DNA from: Nannochloropsis salina CCMP1776
Taxonomy: Eukaryota > Sar > Eustigmatophyceae > Eustigmatales > Monodopsidaceae
Assembly (NCBI GenBank): GCA_004565275.1
Contig: SDOX01000002.1
Coordinates: 1,214,468 to 1,278,467 of the forward strand
Length of the DNA: 64,000 nt
Reading direction: 5' to 3'
The position numbers and the translations under genes are program-made. Below the pieces are notes generated by a model, which was not told where the DNA came from, made no database searches, and was given only the letters and a program-made list of their open reading frames with translations. Positions 33,642 through 44,329 of the stretch are shown here, piece after piece. How positions within the stretch are numbered: position 1 is the first letter of the stretch; every line of letters starts with the position of its first letter.

Positions 33642-35356
33642 ATGAAAGTGGTGGTTTTCTCCACAAAAGATTACGATAAGGATTCCCTCATTGCTGCCAA
33701 TGATGATCTTGCTACTGCCGATAGGTACGTAAGGAACATCGCATTTTTACCTCTCTCTTACTCTTCCATCATATAAACGTACCAGCGCTCTGACTCGATA
33801 GCTATCATATGCATCAGACACTCTTTGACATTCCTGGAAGCTCGTGTTGAAGAGACGACCGCTTCTTTGGCAGAAGGCTACGACGTGGTTTGCTGCTTTG
33901 TCAACGATGAGGTTACCTCCTCAGTGATCGACACGTGGAAAAAATCTGGGGTAAAGCTCATAGCTTTGCGAAGCGCCGGCTGCAATAACGTGGACCTGGA
34001 CCATGTTGTCATATGCGGGCTGTCAGTAGTCCACGTGCCCGCGTACTCCCCCCAGGCGGTGGCTGAACATGCGCTGGCACTCTTACTGACCCTCAATCGC
34101 AAAACACACAAGGTAAAGAAACGCGTGACAGACTGATGCAAAGTATCCAGTTTCACACAATCACTCCTCTGGGTTTTCACATCAGGTGTACAACCGCGTC
34201 CGGGAAGGGAATTTCTGCTTGGAAGGCGTGCCGCCGGGCATCGTACTGGCCGGGAAAACGGTGGGCGTCCTCGGGACTGGAAACATAGGCGAATGCTTTG
34301 TCCGGATCATGTTGGGCCTTGGTTGTCATGTCCTTGGGTATGACGTGGTGGAGAGTCGTTCGCTTGTTGCCCTCCAAGAAAAAGGCCAAATTGAAGGTGG
34401 GGACAGCTTTGAATACAGATCACTGGACGAAGTGCTTCAGGTAAGGAGCGAATGTCCACTTTCTCCTTTGCTTTCAGACTCATCCTCGATGCATGTAGCG
34501 TGTAACCCATGGCACTCTCTTCGCCCTCCCTGGATACCAGGCTTCGGACGTTATCTCCCTCCACATGCCGCTGACGCCGGACACCCAGGGCATTATCGGG
34601 CCCGGCAATATCAATAAGATGAAAGAGGTATAAAGAGGTATTATGTCATATAAGATATTTGTGTGCCTTCGTCCTGTTGTGTGCGAGCGAAGCATGGCTA
34701 ATCGAGCATTTGCATCCCTCCTACTCGCAATGCAAAGAACGTGATTCTTATCAATACCTCTCGCGGTGGGTTAGTGGACTCCAAGGCTGTCATTACAGCC
34801 TTGAAGAAGAAGCATATTGGCGCTCTTGGTACGTGATCACTCTTTTGCAATCACAATTATACGCAGTCGTGACGATAAGGACCAGTGGTTGAACAAGTAC
34901 AAAACCCGTCACCGATCCCCTTCTCTCTTTGCTCGTTCAGGCCTCGATACATACGAAGAGGAAGGAGATTTCTTCTATCGAGACCTGTCCCAGGAGGTGG
35001 TGTCAGATGATCAGCTCATCCGTCTCATGTAAGTAGGTGGCTCGCTATGTGCTTCTTGTCGTGGCCATTTTCCTCTTTGGCGCTCATACACACGCTTCTG
35101 GATACACAGGACCTTTCCGAATGTGCTCGTTACCCCCCACCAAGGCTTCTATACACGTGAGGCTCTTTCGGCCATTGCCTCTTCCACGATTACCAGTATT
35201 TCTGAATTTAGCAGGTATGTAAATCGCATTTTTAATAGAAGGTGACAGGTCCAGGTCATGAATATGATGCTTTTCCTACAACGGTTTCTGTGCAGGGAGA
35301 CACAGCCGGCTGCTTCTATCATCTACAGGGGTGCTGTGATTAAAGAAATGCAATGA
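33642..35356 (+). CDS. D-lactate dehydrogenase (D-2-hydroxyacid dehydrogenase), 8 exons
   Basis: Exons 33642-33724, 33818-34112, 34186-34440, 34541-34627, 34738-34828, 34941-35028, 35110-35214 and 35296-35356 give 355 codons (354 aa). It reduces pyruvate to D-lactate with NADH. The sequence follows bacterial LdhA closely: [14 protein letters not shown] at the start, [34 protein letters not shown], the NAD loop [33 protein letters not shown] (substrate Arg), [15 protein letters not shown] (Glu of the relay) and [15 protein letters not shown] (catalytic His). No targeting sequence is visible, so it is probably cytosolic. Length is near the bacterial 329 aa. Intron splitting into eight exons shows long residence in a eukaryotic genome. 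Confidence 0.96.
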
Positions 35357-36058
35357 AGCGGTCAAAACCCCTCCAAGAAAGCTTGAAACACGAGTAAAGA
35401 TGAAAATGGAAAAGGTTGCGGTCACTGTGAATGCTGAATTGAAGGCTTTCAGAGGCCAGAGATCAAGGCAACAGAGGATTTGAGTAAAGAGACAGTAATG
35501 CAGAATAGGAAGGGCTATGGACCGTCTTCTGTATTTGATACACCTCTTTATATGTGCGAGGACTTAGTGATATTGTATCACAGCTAGCAAGACGTGGTTC
35601 GAGTTTGACTGAAAGCGTCAAATCGCCGAGGACCGCTGGGCATTCAGGAGTTGGTAAATGGAAAGAAATAATTATCTCAAACAGTCGTAGATATAATGGG
35701 GTATTGGATGATGTGAGAGGATCACTTGTCAAAGCACGCGTGAAAACCCTTTGCCAGCGAGTAAAGTGGTAGCAGTATTACCGTGTAGCTCATGTCGTGG
35801 GGCTAACGGCTCGATTTTATATTCGCTCTCACTACCATGTTAAGATGATCACGGCGAATTGCTTGACGCACAAATTATCATAGAAATTAATCCGCAATTG
35901 GTGGTATACCGCATGTTGAAAACTGCTCCTGCAGCTTTGCGGGCTTGGGATTTGGGCACTTTTTACCTGAAAGACATACGTACTCCGGTTTCGACCATCA
36001 TGCCTCCGATCACCTGACGACTCCATCTTACGCTAACCAGTTCTAACAGAATTTCAGC
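35357..36058. other. Intergenic region
   Basis: About 700 bases, D-lactate dehydrogenase 3' flank and the promoter of the next gene. No gene recognised. Confidence 0.45.
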
Positions 36059-37595
36059 ATGCCTGGTAATAGACGCAGCTTTTTTACCACAGCGTTGACC
36101 TTTGCGCTGCTGCCATACCTCACAACGAGCTTTTCTCTCGCAGCGCCATATCGCATGCGCTCAATAAGGTACGTCCTTCGAAAAGCGGCGTCGAAGTGAG
36201 TCAGAGACGTTGATGCGCTCTTCCTGCTTGTAAACGTTCCCAATCGAAATTTTTCTTGTATATTTGGTGTTTATATAGATATAGATTAAATGTTGTTGTT
36301 GTGCGTTTCTGGAGATGTGTGGGTGTACGGTAATCATTCATGCACGCTCATGTATGCACGCTCACTTTTGAACCATTTCGACCTAAATTATGATAGCACC
36401 GGGCCGACGCGTACAGGTACCGTAAGTAGCATATCTGCGACCTCGTCTACCACCAGCAGCCCAGTCGATCAAATCATGGGTTTTTTCAACACCGGTGCGA
36501 AGGGTAGCGTCACAAACCTCTCCCTTGGGGGCGGAAAAAAAGAATATACCGTCGTCATTACAGGGGCCTCTGGGATGATCGGTCGCGCCCTGACCAAAGC
36601 GCTTCAAGGTGGTACCATCGCAGGTAAATCTGTGAAAGTGGTAGAAATCTCGCGACGTAGCGGGGCCACCTCGTGGGACCCGGCCACGGGCGCCATTAAT
36701 GCGGCCGCCCTGGAAGGCGCAGATGCTGTCGTGCACTTGGCGGGCGAGAACGTGGGCTCTGGTTCGAGCGAGTCCTTGACTGGACGATTGGGGGCCTGGA
36801 CAGAGCAAAAAAAGGAGCGTATCCTCAACAGTCGGCGAGATGGCACGGCCTTATTGGTTCGCACTATCCAAGGGTTGAAAAATCCCCCCAAAGTCTTCCT
36901 TACTGCCAGTGCGGTGGGGTACTATGGTTTCGACGAGGGAGACCGGGTTTTCGATGAGACGGGAGCCTTGGGAAAGGGCTTTTTAGCCGAAGTGACACGT
37001 GTGTGGGAAGCAGAAGCGGCTAAGCTGCAGGGAAAGCGCGGTATCCGTGTGGTGAATGCCCGATTCGGTGTCGTATTGAGCAAGGAAGGCGGAATTATCA
37101 AGAAACTCCTTCCTATCTTTCAACTTGGCGGGGGAGGCATCATCGGCGACGGCCAACAGTACCTATCGTGGATAAGCCTCATTGATGCCGTGCGTGCCAT
37201 CCAATTTTTGTTAGGGGCATCCCGGCTGTCAGGACCTGTGAATGTGGTGGCGCCTGAACCTGCCACGAACGCCGAGTTCACGGCGGCGATGGGCAAGGCC
37301 TTGTTTCGACCAACGGTACGTGAGCTTAGATATCTACTTAATCTTTCTTCTTTTCTATGGCTCAGGAGGTGGTTGACTGGACAAACGCAGCAAGATCGTT
37401 CACATAATCCACCTTTGTTAACCTCTTCAGATTTTGCCTTTCCCTGCTCCTGCTGCGCAACTTCTTTTCGGGGAAATGGGGGACGAGATGCTTCTTGGCG
37501 GTCAGAAGGCCATCCCGAAGAAGTTGCTGGCAGCAGGTTTCACATTTGAGGACCCGGACATCCTTTCAGGGGTGCAGAGCGCGTTGAAAAATTAG
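36059..37595 (+). CDS. SDR39U1: SDR39U1/TIGR01777-type NAD(P)-dependent epimerase, plastid-targeted, 3 exons
   Basis: Exons 36059-36168, 36397-37315 and 37431-37595 give 398 codons (397 aa). The atypical short-chain dehydrogenase fold is clear: VVITGASGMIGRALTKAL (nucleotide loop), GADAVVHLAGENV, ILNSRRDGTALLV, FLTASAVGYYGF (active-site YYG), and the closing ILPFPAPAAQLLFGEMGDE with LLGGQKAIPKKLLAAGF, which is diagnostic of the TIGR01777/SulA/GC1 family. The plant member (GIANT CHLOROPLAST 1) sits on the plastid inner envelope and affects division. Exon 1 encodes a signal-like stretch (TALTFALLPYLTTSFSLAAPYR) with the S-F motif of heterokont plastid presequences. Its acceptor at 36396 was selected because it alone keeps the phase. 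Confidence 0.93.
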
Positions 37596-38288
37596 GGGTG
37601 CGGCATGAAAGCATCGGGGGGCATAGAAACAGTTGGGAAAACTTGTAGCGACGATGTGCAGGCAAACATCTAGCACCCAGAAGCACGCATATTAGTATGC
37701 ATGTGTATTGGGTTAAACCGATGGCAGTGACGGTAGATAACATACGATTCACACGCCAAGGCCCTCAGTGCATGTCGATAGCCCCTCATCGTCACAGCTG
37801 TCTCGCATTTTTGGGTGGGAAATGTTTTTTTTTAACCAGTGGGGACCGTCTGGCCCACTCGTTCAAAGAATTTTTCTGCTTTAATGGAATTACGAGGATT
37901 TGAGACATTGTCATGCGCGCATCTGTCTCTTTGGGAATGTGTCTGACGGTCGTCACACAATTTTTGTTACTGGATTTCTGCGTGCGGAACGTTTGCTGAC
38001 CCATGGCCGACACGCTGGTGTGCCATAGGATGGTAATTTTCTGGGTTTTGAGGTGTATTGGCCCTCAAATGGTAGCAGAAAATCTTTTCGTGAGGACAGC
38101 GTCCTTTTACTTGTCTCTTGATTGTAGAGGTATCCTATATGTCCTCGATTCCGATACCCCTCCGATCTTTTTGTGTAGCTTCCCACATCCTGTTCCCTAT
38201 TGCCTACTCCTCTTGCATTTATTCAGCAGCTGCTTGTTCTCCTGCTTTCCAGAGTTCCCTAGCCACATGTATTGCTGTTTCGATGGAC
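37596..38288. other. Convergent intergenic region
   Basis: About 690 bases between the 3' ends of the SDR39U1-type gene and the acyl-AMP ligase gene. Only short pyrimidine-rich frames; no gene recognised. Confidence 0.45.
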
Positions 38289-41200
38289 TTAGCCTGCTTT
38301 CACTTCCGAAGCAGCTGCCAATTTCCACCTTCCATTTGCCCGCTGTGGCTGCTCTTTCTGCAAATCAGAAGCGGCACCGTTGATCCAGGAAGATACGAGA
38401 GACAAAGCAGGAAAGGGTAAATAAGTAACTTGTTTGCATGGCTCCGGCCGATCCACGGGCCCCTTTTCGCTGACTTTTGCCGCTTTGCAGTATTCCTGCT
38501 CCTGCCAGGAGGAAGTGAATGAGCCCGACGGCAGGTGACAAGGTGAAGTGGGAACAACAATCTCCCCGGCACCAGTGGGACCGCCGCGTAGCATTCTATC
38601 CTTTAAAGATGGCTCCTTATCAATCATGCCGCTCCCAACCTGTGTCCTGACTGCTCCATTCTTCCCTTCTCCCTTTCTCTTTTCATCCAACTGCTCCGAC
38701 GATCCACTTATGTTTCTCCTCAACGATCCCATGATTAATTCTGTATCCAGCCCCACGTAGGCCCCCACATGATCAGCCAACGCATTGAACAGACAGTCCC
38801 AAATTTCACCGATCGACTCAGCCATGCTGCTCAAATAACCCATGCTTGTTGACCTTTTCAAGAGCGGACGATACGACCGAGGGAGAGAAGCAGCGCAGAC
38901 AGTTTCTGCCCTCTCTAGAGTGGTCGCACCTCTCCCTTTTCCCGGGGGTAACAGGCAGAGAGAATCGTACAAGACCCACAGATGACCGGTACGCAAAGCC
39001 TCTTTCGTCGCACGCCGACGGATTTTGCCTGAGGTAGTCTTGGGGATTGTGCGATCTCGGACGGCGATAGCTCGAAACACAGTCAAACCTGTCTTCTCCC
39101 TCACTGCCTGTACCACTTCGTTTACATGCTCTCGAAATGCTTGCTGAGAATATCGGGCGGGAGCCACTTCGAAAACCAAATGCAACTCTTCCTCGTCTTT
39201 GCCCTCGGCTAGCATAGAAAACGCGGCGATGCATCCGCCCCGTACGGCGGACCAGGCGTCCTGAGCCGGAAATTCAATATCCTGGGCATAGTAACGCTTC
39301 CCATGGATGATCATCATGTCCTTCAAACGACCAGAAAAGTAAAGTCGGCCATTTTGCATAAAGGCGACGTCTCCGGTCCTCAGGTACTCCCCGTTCCCAA
39401 ACCTCGCCCACGGCCGAGCCTCTAAGGGCGCTGCCCGGCTTAGTCTGGCCCGGAATGCAGTCTTGGTCAGCGCTGGCTGGTTCCAGTACCCCAAAGCAAC
39501 GGAGGGTCCCGACACCCAAAGTTCCCCCGCCGTACCGTCTTCCATTTCTTCGCACGTGTCAGGATCCACAATTCTCAGATCCACCCGGAAATCCGCTGCA
39601 CAACAGACGTATCCTGGCTTGTCCCCTCCAGCGATAAGGCTCCCAGGAGGGTTGGCTACCGGGTCAAACCAGGAGACGCACACTACACTCTCCGCTAAGC
39701 CGTAGCACGGAGAAAGAGCCCGGGCATGCAAGCGATAGGGACGGAAGACACGGTTGAAATCCACCAGCGTCGTGGATTGAATTGGCTCCGCCCCCGTGTG
39801 CATGTAGATGATGTGTGTGAGGGAGTATTCATCCACAGGCCATTTCTTTGCGTCCCACTTTTTCGAGCACAGTCGGTAGGCGAAATCTGGCCCCGCCGCC
39901 CATGTTGCCTTCTTCTTGGCTAACAAGCGGATCCACAGGCATGGGTCTTTCAAAAAGGTGATCGGCGACAGGTAATGCATGCGCGCGCCCATGAAAAAAG
40001 GCGCCACCACACCATAGACCAAGCCCATGTCATGATACATGGGCAGCCAGGACACAGAACGCGAGCGCGTGAACCAAGAGCGGTCGCCGTTCACTTGCAT
40101 GACCGGGATCAGGTCGGCATAGGAAAAGGCGAAGCGTTGGGCACCGGCAATGAGGCCAACATTGGCGCCTAAGTTTGCGTAGGTAATCATCACGCCCTTG
40201 GGGTCTCCCGTGGAGCCACTCGTGTACTGAAGAAAGGCAATGTCGGACGGCGCACGGTCGGGGTAATCGTACGAAGGAGGAGGCAAGGGGTGGGAGGAGG
40301 GAGGGCGCTGGACGAGCTGGTCAGTGACCCTCCATTCAAAGCCTTTTGGCATCAGATGGGAATAAAAGAGCCCACATCCGATCCTGATCCAGTTGATCAA
40401 GTTGTCCGTCAAGACCAATCGGGCCCCCGTGTCCTCCACCACCAGCTTAAATTTCTTTAGCGCGATTTCCATCTTCCCTGGATCGATCGGATACACTGGA
40501 CAGGCCACGGCACCCGCCCGCAAGCAGCCTAGAAAGGCAGGGAAATACTCAAAACTAAAATTATAGCACAACATGACTCGATCCCCGGGCTGTACTCCCC
40601 AGTCATGCACCAAGGCATGGGCCACGGCCCCCGCTGCTTCCCAAGTATCCCGGAAAGACCAATGCCGTGTCTCTTTACCACCAGCTTCTATCCAAGTCGC
40701 AAACACCTCGTCGCCCATGTCTTCTGCCGTTCTTCGAAGCGCATCCATGATATCGGGCACGGGGGCCCAAAGATCGGGATGCATGGATCGTTTTCGGTTT
40801 TCTTCCACCGAGATTTGGAAGCACTTGTTCAAGGTCTCCAAACGCTGTTATATAATCATAGGTTTAGGTTTTGATGCATATGTTTGTGAGTTACAATTAA
40901 AGCACTCCTAAAGTTTGCTAGGTAGATCGCGTTTTGATCCTTAGATGATGGTTGTCAATGCGACAGGGACCGTATACTTGGCACAGAATCGTCAGAAGCC
41001 ATCCAACGGTCTGTCACCTGCGTTAAGAATGATTTGTCGCATTGTCCTTCCTTTTTGACACCCCAAATTTGCAGATATCACATCATTCCAAGTTTTCATG
41101 GAAATTAAGATTGTTCAAGCATTCCTGCCCTTGTACTCACCATATCAAATAGGTCTGCCCAATCGTAGACTTCGGCCATGACATCCTCAAGAACATCTTG

Positions 41201-41296
41201 ATGATCCGCCAACTGTGGATCATTTGACCACAGCTCTGGCAATGTGCAAGGAATTTTTCTCAATTCTTTGGTTGAATGTAGGCTTGAAGTTTTCAT
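38289..41296 (-). CDS. Fatty-acyl-AMP ligase-like adenylating enzyme with C-terminal extension, 2 exons
   Basis: Exons 41296-41141 and 40844-38289 give 904 codons (903 aa). The ANL-superfamily core is complete: FLQYTSGSTGDPKGVMITYA (P-loop), SWLPMYHDMGLVYG, LSPCYGLAESVVCVSW, EYLRTGDVAF, the hinge segment SGRLKDMMIIHGKRYYAQDI and catalytic Lys in PKTTSGKIRRRATKEAL. FLQYTSGSTGDPKG and the hinge form are typical of fatty-acyl-AMP ligases, which load fatty acids onto carrier proteins, rather than acyl-CoA synthetases. A further 230 residues follow the core, including ESIGEIWDCLFNALADHVG, which might be a remnant carrier-type helix but lacks the DSL serine motif. No polyketide synthase lies nearby. 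Exon 1 adds an unusual acidic N terminus. Confidence 0.88.
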
Positions 41297-42107
41297 GGCT
41301 TATAACAAGCTTTTCGAAGGAGATAATGTACCCCAAAAAATGTCACAGAGTTTCAGTTGGAGGCGTCGTTATCAGTCTTCTTCGATTCCAAAGAGTTGTC
41401 AATGCTAGCATTCAGATCCTTGGAAGGGCAGCGAATGAAAGCAAAATGCCTTAATACCTTTATTCATAATGGAATTTGTAATTTTAGTGCATGTACTTTG
41501 CCAGATATTGCCTGTGTATACATGTATGAGAGGTACGAATTTGCGGTTCGACATTTGGCGATCCGGTCGATACGGCTGTCGGTGTGTCGAACATGTCATG
41601 GTCACTAGCTCCCCAATTAAAGCAACAGAACAATGTCCCGTCACAATCAATTCCTAGCTCACATTATTTGTCTTAGTTGACGCAACAGTGTCTACCGAAA
41701 CTATAAACGTTGCGGGATGAAATATGGTTATAATTATCCTTATTAACCTCGACAACTCAGCTGACTACGTAATATGGGCCCAACCCGGGAGAGGAATCAA
41801 AAAGCCCGAATTTGTTCGATTCGCGTAATCCACTGCTAGCGATTTTTCTAATTCAAAGAATGCCCAACCCGTACATGGTGTGGACCTTCATCACTTGATG
41901 CGACAGAACTCTCGCTCAAGTTTCCATGTTGTAAAGCTTGGTCGAGCAACATCGAGCAAATTCGACAGGCAACGAAAAGTGGAGTGAAGTCGTACGAAAA
42001 TAGGTCTCATAGTGCAAATTGACAAATCAGCATGCACCAATACAATGTGCAAAACTTATCTATTGAATATATGTATTATCGAGATATTTGCATACGACTC
42101 ACATCAA
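41297..42107. other. Intergenic region
   Basis: About 810 bases that look AT-rich, between the promoter of the acyl-AMP ligase gene and the 3' end of the NSUN gene. Short frames around 41357-41650 on both strands show no domain. Confidence 0.45.
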
Positions 42108-44126
42108 TCAAACGTTGCTATTTAATTGTTTCTTTTTGATCCGCGCTATAAACAACCCGCTCGTCTCACCAAACCTCGGCTCAAAAAGCAGAGTACCCGG
42201 CAAACTCCCCCATCGACACGGCAAATACCCTCGCCCACACGCATGCAAGCTCTCGTTTGCCTGTGCGTTGTCATCACTTCTCTTTCCTCCCTCCCCCTTC
42301 TCTTCCATCTCACATGAAAAAAGAGGCAACCCTAGCTCTAAAATCGGGTCCAAAATAGCATCGGCTTCTTCCTTCAGTAAATGTGCGACGACATCCTCAT
42401 TTTGTCGGGGCGAGAGCGAACAAGTGCTGTACACGAGCACACCGCCCGGACGCAATCGACGGAAAGCATTCCGCAAGAGCCCCCTTTGAAGCTCCTCCAG
42501 ACCCCCCAGCTTTTCTTCTGACAAGAAGCCGCCGCTTCGCATTCGGCTGGGGTCAGGGACGCATGAGAGGATGGAAATATGGGAGGAGGGAGTAATGAGA
42601 TCACATGTGGAGGCGTGGTCGGCGGATGAATCAAGGAATGCAGACGGGGATAGAGAGGTCACGACCCCAACTAGGAAAAGGGGGAGGGGCGGGGAAAGAA
42701 GAAAGAGAAGGGAGAGGAAACGTACATGGAGTCATCCAGGCCCGCCACTTTCAGCATATGTCGCGTGGACCCGTCGTGCGAGCAGTCGGCATCCACCAAG
42801 ACCCTGTCATAGCCCCCTCCTTCCTCATTCGCCCTCTCCCTCCTTCCCTCCCTCCCTGCTCCGTTTTCTGCGGGATTCAGGACTCTACGCAAGGCCAAAG
42901 ACTCTCTGCGCCGAGTTCCGCGGTTCATTCGCTTTTGTCCCCGTGCCTCCATGCCCTGGGAGGCCGAAGAAATGGAAAAAATAAGATGAAGAAGGGGGCA
43001 TGGGAAGAACTCGGCAGAGAGGACCCTTTTTTCCCTGCACTTTTATGGATCCAAGCGAACAGCACTCTTCTCAAGCATATCCTGTCCTTTAAAGGATTCG
43101 ACCGCACACGTTTTCGATTCCGAAACCTTGGGCAGCTTCCATTAACTTCATTGTCCCCATTGCCGTCCCGCCTTGTTCATGGCACGCCCCCTCTTTCTCC
43201 CTAACTCACCCACCTGCCAGTCGTAGGCTCTCGAGTCGAAAACCACGTCCTCCTCCCGACCTGCCCAGGCCGCATCCCATTCGGTCTCGAAGCAACACCC
43301 GTCGGCGCAGATCAAACGGCACCAGAGGGGGGCCCCGGGCGATGGAGAACGCGATGCGCTGGGGGAGGAGCAGGGTGACACGAGGACCCCGGCAGCGCGC
43401 CCGATCTGGTATTTGACTAAAACCTGGCGGCAGACGGTCAGCCTTCCCCGCGAGATGTCTACGCCTTGAGGGAAATATAAATAGAGACATTGCAAGTGCC
43501 AGGAGGGGGGACATAGGGGTAGGGGAGGGAACAAGGGTTTGGGTGCGGAGTAGGTCATGTGCCTCATGATCGGAAACCGTGACTTCCCTTCCAAATACTC
43601 GTGCACTGAAAGAGTACCTGAGCATACCTGTGATCGTCCCCGTGTGGTGCATTTGCTCCGCCACCATGCACAATTTTAAGCCCGGGCAGCAACATAAGTC
43701 CAACACATTGTCCCCCGGCCTCGGTCCCAGCGCCCACACAGCCACCCCAGATGCGACGTCCATGCCATAAACTTTTCCTTGCTGATACAGCGGCCATTGT
43801 GCGATGCGAAATTCAGGAGGCAAGGCATAAAAACTTTCACTTGCATACGGAGGACACCAGGGGACTCGTCGACCCCCTGCTGCCAAGACAGCTTCCCTTA
43901 CGGTATGCTCCTCCTCCTCGTGATTCTTGTTCGCACCTACATTGTTTCCTTCCGATGCCATGCGACGGATGCGGATGTATCGAGGAACAACACCATCCGA
44001 GGCGGATACAACGCGTGTGCTGTTGTCGACGTTGCCATCCCTCCTCGCGAAGCTTGCAATGTGGTCTTGGAGAAGCCCACGAAGGCGAAGCTGCTCCCGT
44101 GCAAATTCATTCTCTGCATCTACCAT
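42108..44126 (-). CDS. NOL1/NOP2/Sun (NSUN)-family RNA cytosine-5 methyltransferase, 4 exons
   Basis: Exons 44126-43628, 43464-43214, 42955-42726 and 42546-42108 give 473 codons (472 aa). NSUN enzymes make 5-methylcytosine in rRNA or tRNA with S-adenosylmethionine. Motifs seen are the SAM-binding NVLDLCCCPGLKLCMVAEQM (motif I, with CCPG where AAPG is usual), GVDISRGRLTVCRQ, a diverged motif IV VLVDADCSHDGSTRHMLK (normally VDAPCS), and the motif VI cysteine in LRPGGVLVYSTCSLSPRQNEDV. The catalytic and release cysteines are both present. A low-complexity Arg/Glu insertion precedes motif IV. The nearest subgroup (NSUN3/4-like organellar or other) is uncertain. Its start codon is 203 bases from that of the divergent carotenoid oxygenase gene. 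Confidence 0.9.
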
Positions 44127-44329
44127 GACACAAAAACCGCCTTACATTTCCATGTCCCGCTCTGTAATAGACGTGGTGTTAGTGTTTTTAAGGGCCTGCC
44201 TGTCAGGGGGTCGCCGACTCCTCGCTTTCCTCGCTAACCTCCTTCAAGAAGCACACGAAACACATGCTCACGACCTCACACCCCATTCCATCCCCTAGGA
44301 GACCCAAACTTTCGTGCAGCAGATACTTT
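44127..44329. promoter_or_regulatory. Compact bidirectional promoter, NSUN / carotenoid oxygenase
   Basis: Only 203 bases separate the two divergent start codons, so this segment must hold both 5' untranslated regions and promoters unless further upstream exons exist. No specific element was identified. Confidence 0.5.
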
